A DNA stretch of 64,000 nt, from positions 970,001-1,034,000 of the forward strand of contig NZ_OY775906.1 of assembly GCF_963675065.1 (NCBI RefSeq), read 5' to 3'. A program made the translations under genes and the position numbers. Positions 34,601-43,699 of this stretch are shown here, in pieces (the stretch's first letter is position 1; each line of letters begins with the position of its first letter). This DNA comes from an uncultured Draconibacterium sp. (lineage in GTDB: Bacteria; Bacteroidota; Bacteroidia; Bacteroidales; Prolixibacteraceae). The notes under the pieces were generated by a model. It saw only the letters and a program-made list of their open reading frames with translations, searched no databases and was not told the origin of the DNA.

Positions 34601-36205
34601 TTATTCAGGTAATGAGTTCTTAATAAAATCAATAAACAACGGATGGGGATTTAATACCGTACTTCTGTATTCCGGGTGGAATTGAACACCCACAAACCAT
34701 TTGTGTTCAGGTATTTCAACAATTTCCACCAGGTCTGTATCAGGATTTATTCCTGTTGGCACCATTCCTGCATCGATATATTGCTGACGGTATGTTTCGT
34801 TAAATTCATAACGATGACGGTGTCTTTCGTGAACCGTTAATTTATTGTATGCATTACTAACGTTTGAGTTCTCCTCGATAATACGACATTCGTATGCCCC
34901 CAAACGCATGGTTCCACCGTAATTGGTAATGCCCTTCTGTTGTTCCATAAGGTCGATTACCGGATGTGGTGTTTTTGGATTCATTTCTGATGAGTCTGCA
35001 TTTTCCAAATTAATTACATTTCGGGCAAACTCGATAACAGCCACCTGCATACCTAAACAAATACCAAGGAAAGTGACGTTGTTTTCGCGGGCATATTGTG
35101 CTGCCAGAATTTTTCCTTTCATTCCCCGATGACCAAATCCCGGAGCAACGATAATTCCGTTTAATCCTTTTAATTGCTCATCAATATTCTCCACATTCAA
35201 CTCCTCTGAGTGAATCCAGTTAATATTTACTTTGCACCTGTTTTCAGCTCCCGCGTGTACCAAAGCTTCAGCAATCGATTTGTAAGCATCATGTAATTCT
35301 ACATATTTTCCAATCAAACCAATCTCAACGGTTTGTGTAGGATTCTTATGGCGTGCAAGGAAATCATTCCAGGCCGAAAGGTCAATTTCTTCGTTAATGG
35401 TTAAGCCAAGCTTTTTCAGTACCGTGATATCCAGCTTTTCTTCCAGCATTTTTAACGGAACATCGTAAATTGTTGGCACATTTATCGACTGAATTACAGA
35501 CTCTAATCCAACATTGCAGAACAGTGCAACCTTTTGGCGAACCGATAATTCAATATCGTGCTCAGTACGAAGTACCAGTATATCGGGTTGAACTCCGGTT
35601 TCGAGCAACATTTTAACCGAGTGCTGTGTAGGCTTTGTTTTTAATTCGCCTGTTGCCGACAGGTAAGGAACCAGCGTTAAGTGAATAACCATTGCCCGGC
35701 TTCCCAATTCCCATTTTAATTGACGAACCGCTTCAATATAAGGTAACGATTCAATGTCGCCTACCGTACCACCAATCTCAGTGATAACGATATCGTATTT
35801 ACCTTTTGAACCGAGAATTTTAATTCTTCGTTTAATTTCGTCGGTAATGTGAGGAATAATCTGAACGGTTTTCCCCAGGTAATCACCACGGCGTTCTTTA
35901 TCGATAACCGATTGGTAAATTCTTCCGGTTGTTACGTTGTTAGCCTGCGATGTTGCAGTATTTAAGAAACGCTCGTAATGTCCCAGATCGAGGTCGGTTT
36001 CGGCTCCGTCTTCGGTAACAAAACATTCTCCGTGTTCATACGGATTCAGCGTTCCCGGATCAACGTTAATATACGGATCCAATTTTTGAATGGTAACATT
36101 ATAACCACGGGATTGTAGCAACTTGGCTAGCGACGAGGCTAAAATACCTTTTCCCAACGACGAAGTAACTCCACCGGTAACAAATATGTATCTAGTTTCA
36201 GGCAC
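34601..36205 (-). CDS. pyrG: CTP synthase
   Basis: Makes CTP from UTP, ATP and glutamine. The synthetase domain opens ETRYIFVTGGVTSSLGKG (P-loop) and contains GGTVGDIESLPYIEA; the class I glutamine amidotransferase domain (about 290-534) has the nucleophile Cys in GICLGMQVAVIEF and the His-Glu pair in VGVQFHPE. The GTG at 36205 is chosen over ATG 36235: it gives the normal N-terminus and a 534-residue length usual in Bacteroidota, and a -7-like element (36233-36240) lies over the ATG. pyrG and yidC form a pair. Confidence 0.95.
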   Translation of the reverse strand: MPETRYIFVTGGVTSSLGKGILASSLAKLLQSRGYNVTIQKLDPYINVDPGTLNPYEHGECFVTEDGAETDLDLGHYERFLNTATSQANNVTTGRIYQSVIDKERRGDYLGKTVQIIPHITDEIKRRIKILGSKGKYDIVITEIGGTVGDIESLPYIEAVRQLKWELGSRAMVIHLTLVPYLSATGELKTKPTQHSVKMLLETGVQPDILVLRTEHDIELSVRQKVALFCNVGLESVIQSINVPTIYDVPLKMLEEKLDITVLKKLGLTINEEIDLSAWNDFLARHKNPTQTVEIGLIGKYVELHDAYKSIAEALVHAGAENRCKVNINWIHSEELNVENIDEQLKGLNGIIVAPGFGHRGMKGKILAAQYARENNVTFLGICLGMQVAVIEFARNVINLENADSSEMNPKTPHPVIDLMEQQKGITNYGGTMRLGAYECRIIEENSNVSNAYNKLTVHERHRHRYEFNETYRQQYIDAGMVPTGINPDTDLVEIVEIPEHKWFVGVQFHPEYRSTVLNPHPLFIDFIKNSLPE

Positions 36206-36232
36206 GGTAAATTTATTTATAATTCGAAGCCA

Positions 36233-36240
36233 CAAAATTA
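36233..36240 (-). promoter_or_regulatory. Possible -7 element upstream of pyrG
   Basis: Minus-strand TAATTTTG matches TAnnTTTG. It would put the transcript start near 36226, downstream of the ATG at 36235 and upstream of the GTG at 36205. No good -33 TTTG was seen. Confidence 0.35.
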
Positions 36241-36437
36241 ATCAATTAATACGAACCGAAAACTAATGAACCGGCAATTTAACCGATATAGCAAATAGTT
36301 AATAACAATGAACTTTTAAAAACCTCATTCTATTTAACAATAATTAAACCGTTTTCCTGAGCGTATTTAAAATTCACTGATCAGTTAGCTGGAAATATCA
36401 AAAAACATTGAAAAGCAAGAATGGTATTAAATTAGTA

Positions 36438-36558
36438 TACAAAAGTAAACATATTTGTAAATTCGTATATAGATACATTTGTAATCAATTAGAATTGACT
36501 ATATTTCAACACGAGAAAAACCGCATAGGCTAGCGTTTTTTGCCATTATACATTTGTA
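36438..36558. promoter_or_regulatory. Cluster of TACA-N2-TGTA dyads upstream of pyrG
   Basis: Two perfect copies, TACATTTGTA at 36474-36483 and 36549-36558 (the second extended to TATACATTTGTATA), plus a one-mismatch copy at 36438-36447. They sit in the 450-base space between pyrG and the flavodoxin gene. Similar sites recur at 40726-40751, 42579-43063 and 43648-43699. Confidence 0.45.
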
Positions 36559-36569
36559 TACTAAACGTA

Positions 36570-36603
36570 AAAAAGGCCATTGGTCAACACCAACGGCCTT
36601 TAT
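36570..36603 (-). terminator. Terminator of the dehydrogenase-flavodoxin operon
   Basis: AAGGCC-A-TTGGT pairs with ACCAA-C-GGCCTT around a short loop, with a run of six T on the minus strand. It is 57 bases past the flavodoxin stop. Confidence 0.8.
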
Positions 36604-36659
36604 GCAAATAGAAAAACCTTATATAGCAAGAGTTTTTCTCTGATCGATAACTATTAACT

Positions 36660-37163
36660 TTAAAACTCTTTTTTAAGTTGCGCCACCCAGTCTTCTACCC
36701 GTTGTTTTGTTTTACGGGCCTGGTTTTCCTGGTCAATTGGCAATCCAATAAAATTATCGCCTCGTTGTGCTCGCGACGCTTCGAAAGTATAACCTTCAAC
36801 AGAGGTTTGCCCTACGATAGTTGCTCCGCACTCTTCAAGTATTTCAGCCAGTAAACCTATCGCATCGCAAAAATTCTCGGTATATCCTTTCTGGTCTCCC
36901 AATCCGAAAATGGCAAACTTCTTCTTTTTAAGATCCATTTCTTCCAGATCAGGCACAAACTCATCCCAGTAGTTGGGTAATTCACCATCGAACCAGGTTG
37001 GTGCGCTGAGAATAAAATTATCATATTTATTCAGTATATCTTTGCTTAGCTCTTCAGCATTAACTGCTTCAATCTCTTTCTCGCCAAAAGCAGCAATCAC
37101 TTTTTCTGCTACCTTTTTCGATTTTTGAGTATTGTAACTATATATAATTGCGGTTTTACTCAT
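36660..37163 (-). CDS. Flavodoxin
   Basis: Small FMN-binding electron carrier of 167 residues, within the long-chain class. The phosphate-binding loop appears modified as YSYNTQKSKKVAEKV at residues 8-22, followed by LSAPTWFDGELPNYW (the W-aromatic FMN-stacking loop) and FGLGDQKGYTENFCDA with the conserved Gly-Asp-x-x-x-Tyr. The C-terminal GYTFEASRAQRGDNFIGLPID is typical. It is the last gene of an operon with E2 and E1 of a 2-oxoacid dehydrogenase, 11 bases after E1; a shared physiological role is not established. Confidence 0.92.
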   Translation of the reverse strand: MSKTAIIYSYNTQKSKKVAEKVIAAFGEKEIEAVNAEELSKDILNKYDNFILSAPTWFDGELPNYWDEFVPDLEEMDLKKKKFAIFGLGDQKGYTENFCDAIGLLAEILEECGATIVGQTSVEGYTFEASRAQRGDNFIGLPIDQENQARKTKQRVEDWVAQLKKEF

Positions 37164-37174
37164 TTTTTCGATTT

Positions 37175-39226
37175 TTAGTATTCAATTAATTCTTTTGCTG
37201 CAGTGTAAATACGCTCTTTATTTGGTAAGATCGCCTGTTCAAGAATACGGTTAAAACCAACCGGTGTAAATGGCGAACCTACACGTTTAATAGGTGCATC
37301 AAGGTATTCAAAACCTTTTTCGTTGATAAGCGCGCTTAACTCGCCACCAAAACCACCAAACACTTTATCTTCGTGAACCACCAATACTTTGTTGGTTTTC
37401 TTTATAGAGTTCAAAATAGTTTCTTCATCCAGAGGAATCAGTGAACGCAGATCGATAACTTCTACGTTAGCAACACCATCTTCTGCCAGTTTATTAGCAG
37501 CATCCAGGCTTAAATGCGTTGTATTTCCGTAGGTAAGAATAGTCAAATCGCTTCCTTCGCGGCGAACTCTTGCTTTTCCGAATGGCACCTCAAAATCCTC
37601 AGGAACAGCAGTTGCTGCTTTCGGATCTTGGTAAAGCGCCTTTGGCTCCATAAACATGGTTAAACCTTCTGAACGTAATGATGTACGTAATAATCCTGCA
37701 GCATCATCAGCAAACGAAGGATATACAATACGTACTCCCGGAATGGCAGCCAGCGAACCTTCAATGTTTTGCGAGTGGTACATTCCACCACCGATATAAC
37801 CACCTGACGCCAGGCGAATAGTCACATTTGGCGAGAATTTACCGTTCGATCGCCACAGGTCGTGACTGGTATCAACATACTGTTCCATTGCCGGCCAGAA
37901 ATAGTCAGCAAACTCAGCGCCTTCAACTACAACACGGATTTTTTCGTGGTAGCGCGACATCCCGTTGGCAGTTCCAAGAATAAAGTCTTCAGCAATAGGG
38001 GCATTAAACACCCGCTTTTCGCCAAACTCGGCCTGCATACCTTTCGATACGTTGAAAATACCGCCTTTATCTTTGTTGGCCATATCCTGTCCCCAGATAA
38101 AAGTATCCGGGTTATGATGGAATTCAGCCTTTAAAGTTTCATTAAGTGCCGTAATAAATTTTGTCTTCTCGCCTTCTTCATTATGTAATCCTTCCGGGTA
38201 TTTCTCCGAAACATACGGATCAGAAAATACATGATCGTAAATGGTTGCAGGATCCGGATCCGGAGCCGCCATCGCAGCTTTGTGAGAAGCCTTAATTTCT
38301 GCTTTTACTTCAGCATCAATTTTATCCAGTTCTTCTTCAGTGAAACGCTCGTAACGCACTAATAATCTTCTGTATTTTGCCAGCGGATCGTATTCTACTA
38401 CGTAATTCCTTTCCGAATCAGAGCGATAAAGTAAATGATCATCAGAATTTGAGTGCGACCCCATACGTACACAGTTGGCCTGTAACATTACGGGTTTGCT
38501 TTCTTCAATGGCATAACGTTTGGCTTCTGCCATGGCGTTCATCGAATCGAAAACATCTTTACCGTTACAGTGAATAATGCGCAGGTTTTTAAATCCGGTG
38601 AAGTTATTGGCTACTTTTCGTTGTGCCGTTTGGTCTTTTTTAGGTACCGAAATACCATAACCATTGTCCTGAATAACAAAAATTACAGGTAATTCTTCTT
38701 TATCAGCTCCGGTAATAGCTTCGTAAACATAACCTTCACTTACCGACGATTCTCCCTGGCTGCTTATAGAGACGGCTTTTTCTTCATAATATTTAATAGC
38801 GCGGCCTGTTCCTACAGCATGTAAGGCGTGGTTTCCTGTTGCCGAAGAAACACTGTGCATATTCCACTCGGGTTTTGCCAGGTGATTCGACATGTGACGA
38901 CCACCACTTGATGGGTCGGTTGCCTTCGAAATACCATTTAATATGATCTCTTCCGATGTCATTCCGCCCGCAAGAGCAGTCAGCATATCACGGTAATACA
39001 TATATAAATGGTCTTTCTTTTGCTCAAAATTCTGTCCGATAGCCAATTGAATTCCATCGTGTCCGGCATACGGAGCATGGTACGACCAGCCAATTGCCTG
39101 TTTCAGATAATTGGGTGCCTTTTCGTCGAGTGCACGGCCAATTTTCATTAACCGGTACCAATTCTCCAACGTCTCCTTCGGAGTTTTCTTAATTGTATAT
39201 TGCTTTGGTACTTTTAAATCCTTCAT
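37175..39226 (-). CDS. 2-oxoacid dehydrogenase E1, fused alpha and beta subunits
   Basis: Thiamine-diphosphate enzyme that decarboxylates a 2-oxoacid and loads the acyl group on the lipoyl arm of E2. The 683 residues join an alpha-type half (about 1-335: YRDMLTALAGGM, the ThDP/Mg region GESSVSEGYVYEA to QDNGYGIS) and a beta-type half (about 355-683: EFGEKRVFNAPIAEDFILG, PKALYQDP, VEVIDLRSLIPLDEE). The fusion and homology point to a branched-chain-type 2-oxoacid dehydrogenase, although pyruvate is possible. Seven bases lie between E2 and E1; no E3 gene is in the window. Confidence 0.92.
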   Translation of the reverse strand: MKDLKVPKQYTIKKTPKETLENWYRLMKIGRALDEKAPNYLKQAIGWSYHAPYAGHDGIQLAIGQNFEQKKDHLYMYYRDMLTALAGGMTSEEIILNGISKATDPSSGGRHMSNHLAKPEWNMHSVSSATGNHALHAVGTGRAIKYYEEKAVSISSQGESSVSEGYVYEAITGADKEELPVIFVIQDNGYGISVPKKDQTAQRKVANNFTGFKNLRIIHCNGKDVFDSMNAMAEAKRYAIEESKPVMLQANCVRMGSHSNSDDHLLYRSDSERNYVVEYDPLAKYRRLLVRYERFTEEELDKIDAEVKAEIKASHKAAMAAPDPDPATIYDHVFSDPYVSEKYPEGLHNEEGEKTKFITALNETLKAEFHHNPDTFIWGQDMANKDKGGIFNVSKGMQAEFGEKRVFNAPIAEDFILGTANGMSRYHEKIRVVVEGAEFADYFWPAMEQYVDTSHDLWRSNGKFSPNVTIRLASGGYIGGGMYHSQNIEGSLAAIPGVRIVYPSFADDAAGLLRTSLRSEGLTMFMEPKALYQDPKAATAVPEDFEVPFGKARVRREGSDLTILTYGNTTHLSLDAANKLAEDGVANVEVIDLRSLIPLDEETILNSIKKTNKVLVVHEDKVFGGFGGELSALINEKGFEYLDAPIKRVGSPFTPVGFNRILEQAILPNKERIYTAAKELIEY

Positions 39227-39232
39227 AATAAA

Positions 39233-40537
39233 TTATATTGCGCGGTTTATATCAAATTGTTCCAGGTGATCAGCAATGCGACGCAGGAAAGCTCCTCCCA
39301 GTGCACCATCTACAATACGGTGATCGTAAGATAACGACAGGTACATTTTGTGACGGATTGCAATTACATCGCCGCTTGGTGTTTCCAAAACAGCTGGTTT
39401 CTTTTCAATAATTCCTGTTGCCAGAATAGCAACTTGCGGTTGGTTGATAATTGGTGTTCCGATAATATTTCCGAATGAACCGAAATTGGTAATGGTAAAT
39501 GTTCCTCCCTGAATTTCGGATGGATCGAGTTTATTATTACGTGCTGCATCAGCCAATCGGTTCAGCTCTTTTGTTAAACCAACCAGGTTGCGCTGTTCAG
39601 CATTTCTAATAACCGGAACAATTAGGTTTCCATCGGGTTTTGCAACGGCGATTCCAACGTTTACATCTTTTTTCAGGATGATTTTATCGCCATCAACTGA
39701 TGAATTAACCATTGGGAATTCGGCCAAAGCAGCAGCCACTGCCTCAGTAAATATGGGCATAAACGTAATTTTATCACCATATTTCTTCTGAAATGACTCT
39801 TTGTTTTTGTTTCTCCAGATTACAAGGTCGGTAACATCTGCTTCAACCACTGAAGTTACGTGAGGTGAAACCTGTTTTGACATCACCATGTGGTCGGCGA
39901 TAAGTTTTCGAACACGATCCATTTCAACAACGGTATCGCCGGCTCCTACTGAAACTGGAGGTGCAACTTTCTTCTCAATTGCCGGTGCTGCAGGTTTGCT
40001 TTCTTTTTTAGCTTCGGGTTGAGCATTAGAGCTTTCTCTGCTTTCCAGGTAAGCCAAAATGTCTTTCTTCTGAACGCGGCCTCCTACGCCCGATCCTTCA
40101 ATGCTTTCCAATTCGTCAAACGAAACATTTTCTTCTTTAGCAATGGTCTTTACCAAAGGAGAATAGAATCGGTTTGAAAGTTTTCTGCTATCATCAACCG
40201 AAGCATCAGTTGTTTCTTCTTTAGCAGGTGCGTCATCTGTTTTTGTAGCTTCCTCTTTGGTTTCAGCCTGTTCCGCTTCGGGTTCATCAACCTCACCATC
40301 AAGACTTACAACAGCCAGAACTTCGCCAACTGCAACCAGACTATCTTCCGGATAATTAATTTTTGTGATTACGCCATCTACTGGCGACGGGATCTCTGAA
40401 TCTACTTTATCAGTAGCAACTTCGAAGAGCATATCGTCCTCTTCAATAGTGTCTCCCTCTTTTACGAACCATTTAGTAATGGTGCCTTCCTGGATACTTT
40501 CGCCCAGTTTAGGCATAACGATATTAAAACTTGCCAT
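39233..40537 (-). CDS. Dihydrolipoamide acyltransferase (E2)
   Basis: Core of the 2-oxoacid dehydrogenase complex, transferring the acyl group to CoA. From the ATG at 40537 the protein has 434 residues: a lipoyl domain with lipoyl-lysine K44 in ATDKVDSE, an acidic/Ala-rich linker, the peripheral subunit-binding domain (NRFYSPLVKTIAKEENVSFD to GRVQKKDILAYL), a second linker, and the catalytic domain ending YDHRIVDGALGG with the active-site HxxxDG. An in-frame ATG at 40573 would add 12 non-conserved residues. First gene of the operon E2-E1-flavodoxin. Confidence 0.95.
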   Translation of the reverse strand: MASFNIVMPKLGESIQEGTITKWFVKEGDTIEEDDMLFEVATDKVDSEIPSPVDGVITKINYPEDSLVAVGEVLAVVSLDGEVDEPEAEQAETKEEATKTDDAPAKEETTDASVDDSRKLSNRFYSPLVKTIAKEENVSFDELESIEGSGVGGRVQKKDILAYLESRESSNAQPEAKKESKPAAPAIEKKVAPPVSVGAGDTVVEMDRVRKLIADHMVMSKQVSPHVTSVVEADVTDLVIWRNKNKESFQKKYGDKITFMPIFTEAVAAALAEFPMVNSSVDGDKIILKKDVNVGIAVAKPDGNLIVPVIRNAEQRNLVGLTKELNRLADAARNNKLDPSEIQGGTFTITNFGSFGNIIGTPIINQPQVAILATGIIEKKPAVLETPSGDVIAIRHKMYLSLSYDHRIVDGALGGAFLRRIADHLEQFDINRAI

Positions 40538-40626
40538 AATAAATACTTTAAATCTATGTTTTGCTATTTGCACTTAATACAACAGAACTAAAATTGAAAT
40601 GTTCAGATTGCAATTTTAATTTTGTG

Positions 40627-40634
40627 CAAAAATA
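40627..40634 (-). promoter_or_regulatory. Possible -7 element of the dehydrogenase operon
   Basis: Minus-strand TATTTTTG matches TAnnTTTG; a TTTCG at about 21 bases further upstream is a weak -33. It lies 90 bases before the E2 ATG. Confidence 0.35.
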
Positions 40635-40725
40635 GAGTTAAAAGTATTTTAACTTCGAAAATCAGGGAAAATCGTACTAAATAGTATTTATCTCAGATAG
40701 ATTTTATCGAATGACAAAAGTTATG

Positions 40726-40751
40726 TACAGAAGTATATAGTGACAAATGTA
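40726..40751. promoter_or_regulatory. Two one-mismatch TACA-N2-TGTA dyads upstream of the E2 gene
   Basis: TACAGAAGTA (40726-40735) and GACAAATGTA (40742-40751) fall in the space between pyrD and E2. The second also contains a minus-strand TACATTTG, which equals a -7 element, so a promoter is the alternative reading. Confidence 0.35.
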
Positions 40752-40753
40752 TA

Positions 40754-41665
40754 CTATACTTGTAAACCACCAATTAATTCACTGGCAGACTGCATATTGT
40801 GGCGTTTCAGATAATCTTCGATACCTTCTACAATCTTCACCGGAATCATCGGATCTTTAAAGATTGCTGTACCAACCTGTACAACAGAAGCTCCTGCCAG
40901 CATAAACTCAATGGCATCGGCAGCAGTCATTATTCCGCCAATTCCAACAACAGGGATTTTAACGGCGTTGGCAACCTGCCAAACCATACGTAATGCAATA
41001 GGTTTTATTGCCGGACCGGATAATCCGCCGGTTATAGTAGATAAAAGTGGTTTTCTTTTTTCGGCATCTATGGCCATTCCCAAAAAGGTATTTACCAACG
41101 ACACAGCATCAGCCCCCTGTCCTTCTACAGCCCGGGCAATTTCTGTAATGTCGGTAACATTTGGCGACAACTTTACAATAAGCGTTTTGTCGTATACTTT
41201 TCGTACTTCGCGGGTTACCATCTCTGCTCCCGGGCAACTAACACCAAAGGCCATTCCGCCTTCCTTTACATTAGGGCACGAGATGTTCAGCTCAATGGCA
41301 TTTATTTTATCCAGCTCATTAACTCTCTCGGTTAAAGCAATGTAATCTTCAACCGTAGATCCGTTTACATTTATAATCAATTGAGAATCGTAGTCAACAA
41401 TATCAGGATAAATGTTTTCAATAAAGTAATCAATGCCTTTATTTTGTAAACCCACAGCATTTAACATACCCGACGGGGTTTCCGCCATGCGCGGGTAATT
41501 ATTGCCATCGCGGTTTGCAAGCGTCGTGCCTTTTAGAAAATAACCTCCAAGCAAGCCAGGTTCAAAGAATTCAGCTGTTTCGCGTGCAAAACCACAGGTA
41601 CCCGATGCCAATGTTACCGGATTTTTAAATTCTATATCGTGTAATTTTACTTTTAAATCTACCAT
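40754..41665 (-). CDS. pyrD: Dihydroorotate dehydrogenase, class 1B catalytic subunit
   Basis: Oxidises dihydroorotate to orotate in UMP synthesis, passing electrons through PyrK to NAD. The 303-residue FMN TIM barrel has NPVTLASGTCGFARE near the N-terminus, GLQNKGIDYFIENIYP, the catalytic Cys of class 1 enzymes in ELNISCPNVKEGG, and the FMN-phosphate region GIGGIMTAADAIEFMLAGAS. The gene overlaps pyrK by seven bases, the usual coupled arrangement for the heterotetrameric 1B enzyme. Confidence 0.96.
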   Translation of the reverse strand: MVDLKVKLHDIEFKNPVTLASGTCGFARETAEFFEPGLLGGYFLKGTTLANRDGNNYPRMAETPSGMLNAVGLQNKGIDYFIENIYPDIVDYDSQLIINVNGSTVEDYIALTERVNELDKINAIELNISCPNVKEGGMAFGVSCPGAEMVTREVRKVYDKTLIVKLSPNVTDITEIARAVEGQGADAVSLVNTFLGMAIDAEKRKPLLSTITGGLSGPAIKPIALRMVWQVANAVKIPVVGIGGIMTAADAIEFMLAGASVVQVGTAIFKDPMIPVKIVEGIEDYLKRHNMQSASELIGGLQV

Positions 41666-42435
41666 TTCAAATCATTAATGTTAAACACCGGGCCCTCTGT
41701 ACATACACAAAGGTTTCCTTTATTCGTGGGCTCTATACAGCACAAACATACACCAAAACCACAGGCCATAAGGTTCTCGAGCGATACCTCGCAAAATACA
41801 TCGGCAGCTTTTGCCTCTTTTGCAATCGCACGCATCATACCATCCGGACCACAGGCATATATTTTATTGTAAGCATTTAAGTTATTGGTAAATACCGAAT
41901 GTTGCGTTACAAATCCCTTTTCACCAAGCGAGCCATCTTCTGATGCATAATGTAAATTTGCATACTGTTTATAGCTATCAACATTTATATGGTCTTCTTC
42001 AGATCGTGCCCCCAGCAAAATATCAACATTCTCAACAGGTAAACCCGATTCTTTGGCTAAGAAAAGCATTGGCGCCACACCACTACCCCCACCGATTAGT
42101 AGAATCTTATCGTCTGCTGACGGATACGTAAACTTTTTTCCCAATGGATAAACCATACTGAGTTTACTACCTACTTTAATCTCCGTTAGTTTACGCGATC
42201 CTCTCCCCAGTATTTTCACGATCATAGAGATTACATTCTTCTCATAATCCACTTCAAACACCGAAAAAGGCCGGCGAAGAAAGATCTCTTCAGCTTCCTT
42301 TATTTCAATATTTACAAATTGACCTGGTTTTATTTCCGGAAGTTCGGTATCCGATTGAACTTTAATAAGAAAGTTTGTAGCGTTTAGCGCACTATTTTCA
42401 ATTACGATGAATTCTTTAACAAACTTTTTTGGCAT
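41659..42435 (-). CDS. pyrK: Dihydroorotate dehydrogenase electron-transfer subunit
   Basis: FAD and [2Fe-2S] subunit that links PyrD to NAD. The 258 residues contain the flavin-binding RRPFSVFEVD block, the NAD-binding LIGGGSGVAPMLFLA stretch (about 105-120), YACGPDGMMRAI, and the C-terminal Cys cluster CGFGVCLCC with a fourth Cys in LCVCTEG. Length and domain order fit the family. It is the promoter-proximal gene of the pyrK-pyrD pair. Confidence 0.95.
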   Translation of the reverse strand: MPKKFVKEFIVIENSALNATNFLIKVQSDTELPEIKPGQFVNIEIKEAEEIFLRRPFSVFEVDYEKNVISMIVKILGRGSRKLTEIKVGSKLSMVYPLGKKFTYPSADDKILLIGGGSGVAPMLFLAKESGLPVENVDILLGARSEEDHINVDSYKQYANLHYASEDGSLGEKGFVTQHSVFTNNLNAYNKIYACGPDGMMRAIAKEAKAADVFCEVSLENLMACGFGVCLCCIEPTNKGNLCVCTEGPVFNINDLKW

Positions 42436-42452
42436 GTATTCTGATTTTGCCG

Positions 42453-42460
42453 CAAAGATA
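42453..42460 (-). promoter_or_regulatory. Possible -7 element of pyrK-pyrD
   Basis: Minus-strand TATCTTTG is an exact TAnnTTTG match 18 bases before the pyrK ATG, implying a very short leader. A matching -33 was not found. Confidence 0.4.
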
Positions 42461-42943
42461 ATAGAATAATCGTTGAATTTCGCGCTAAGAATTGGTACAA
42501 AAAGAAAAGACCGTTGAATAACGGCCTTCTATGTAATATTTAAATTAGGTAAAAAATAAGGGTCTTTGTTAATATGTATACAAATGTATTGATAATATTT
42601 TCATTTACAAAATAATATCTTTACTTTTTTAGTACTAAATGCATTACTGAAAATTATACTCGCATAAACCAGAAATGGCCACTATTTCTAGTGGCCATGC
42701 GACTTCTGTTTTTATCAACTTAAATTGGGTTTGTAAATTGAATCTATATAATTTTAATCATCCTGTCGTATTGTTGTTTACTTTTGTTGTTACAAATATG
42801 TAGACTTAAATTTACATATGCAAACTTTACGGTAATTATTTTTGTAAAAATATTCACATTTGTATTGGCGCTGTTGAATGTCAGTCATTTACAAATGTTG
42901 CTAATTTGAAATATTTTTGATTATATCTTATAAAGACTCATAT
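42461..42943. promoter_or_regulatory. Non-coding region upstream of pyrK with dyads and hairpins
   Basis: Holds a perfect TACAAATGTA (42579-42588), a variant with four central bases (42791-42802), one-mismatch copies at 42855-42864 and 42890-42899, and a perfect 10-bp hairpin ATGGCCACTA with its complement at 42675-42698. A weaker hairpin (CCGTT/AACGG) lies near 42510-42525. No gene was recognised. Confidence 0.45.
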
Positions 42944-42980
42944 AACAAAAGAGGACCGTATAAATACAGCCCTCTTTGTT
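42944..42980 (-). terminator. Probable terminator of the XRE gene
   Basis: Arms AACAAAAGAGG and CCTCTTTGTT (one bulged A) with an inner GTAT/ATAC stem. T-rich sequence follows on both strands. It is about 230 bases past the XRE stop, so assignment is moderate. Confidence 0.5.
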
Positions 42981-43208
42981 ACTCTGGTTTAATCACCGTT
43001 TAAGGGTCAAATACCTTGTGTAAAACGATTACAATTCTCTACAACTATTAATATACAAATGTTTTTATTCTGTTTATTCTTGAAATTCTCTGCGTTATTT
43101 ATCGAACACCAACCATATCCAGGTAAAAACCTTCACCTTACTCCTGTTAATATATTAAGGTATGATACAGTCTCCTTTTATATATATATCCATTACAAGT
43201 TTATACAC

Positions 43209-43625
43209 TTAACGTTGCTTATATATATTAAATGTTCCATCACGGTATATAATAACCATTTTATCTATTTCGCTATTTGAAGCAGGCACTGGACTTTCAA
43301 TATTCTCTTCCGCGATATTATTCTTTTTTATTGTTTTTTCGACCTTAGGCTGCTGCTTAATTGATTCTTCAACTATTGGAAGCTTTTGTTGCGGACTGTT
43401 ATCCACTGATTCCTGTCCATTAAACATATCTCCCTCACCGGTAAGTAGCCAACGAGCATTTAAATCTGGGAATTCCAATAGTAACTTCTCAATGAAGGAA
43501 GCACCGGGTTTGTTTCTACCATTAAGAATATGCGAGATATTAGATCGTTGCACATCAAGAACTGCTGCCAGTTCACCGGCCGAGATACCTTTTGCTTCGA
43601 TAAAATTTTTTATTCGGTCTTTCAT
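43209..43625 (-). CDS. XRE-family HTH regulator
   Basis: A 138-residue protein from the ATG at 43625 (MKDRIKNFIEAKGISAGELA). The N-terminal helix-turn-helix covers about residues 1-60 (LAAVLDVQRSNISHILNGRNKPG, then WLLTGEGDMF), the pattern of phage-repressor-like regulators. A charged, Pro/Gln/Lys-rich linker follows, ending in a short conserved block (DKMVIIYRDGTFNIYKQ) often seen in this Bacteroidota type. An ATG at 43652 would add residues over an operator-like site. The gene is flanked by TACA-N2-TGTA dyads and may control itself and neighbours (inference). Confidence 0.85.
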   Translation of the reverse strand: MKDRIKNFIEAKGISAGELAAVLDVQRSNISHILNGRNKPGASFIEKLLLEFPDLNARWLLTGEGDMFNGQESVDNSPQQKLPIVEESIKQQPKVEKTIKKNNIAEENIESPVPASNSEIDKMVIIYRDGTFNIYKQR

Positions 43626-43647
43626 TTTTAACAGTGTGTTGTAAAGA

Positions 43648-43699
43648 TACATTTGTCATGCGTCCAACAGACTTCGTGTATACTTCAACAACAAATGTA
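43648..43699 (-). promoter_or_regulatory. Promoter/operator region of the XRE gene
   Basis: TACATTTGTC (43648-43657) and AACAAATGTA (43690-43699) are one-mismatch TACA-N2-TGTA dyads 33 bases apart. The second contains minus-strand TACATTTG, a -7 match (43692-43699), placing the first dyad in the 5' leader. Confidence 0.4.

Noticed and set aside
42675..42698. Terminator for a gene upstream of pyrK
   Set aside because: The stem is perfect but no U-tract follows on the minus strand and no gene ends nearby.
43059..43280. 73-codon + strand frame near the XRE gene
   Set aside because: It runs over the 3' end of the XRE gene on the other strand and has a Phe/Ile/Tyr-rich sequence expected by chance.
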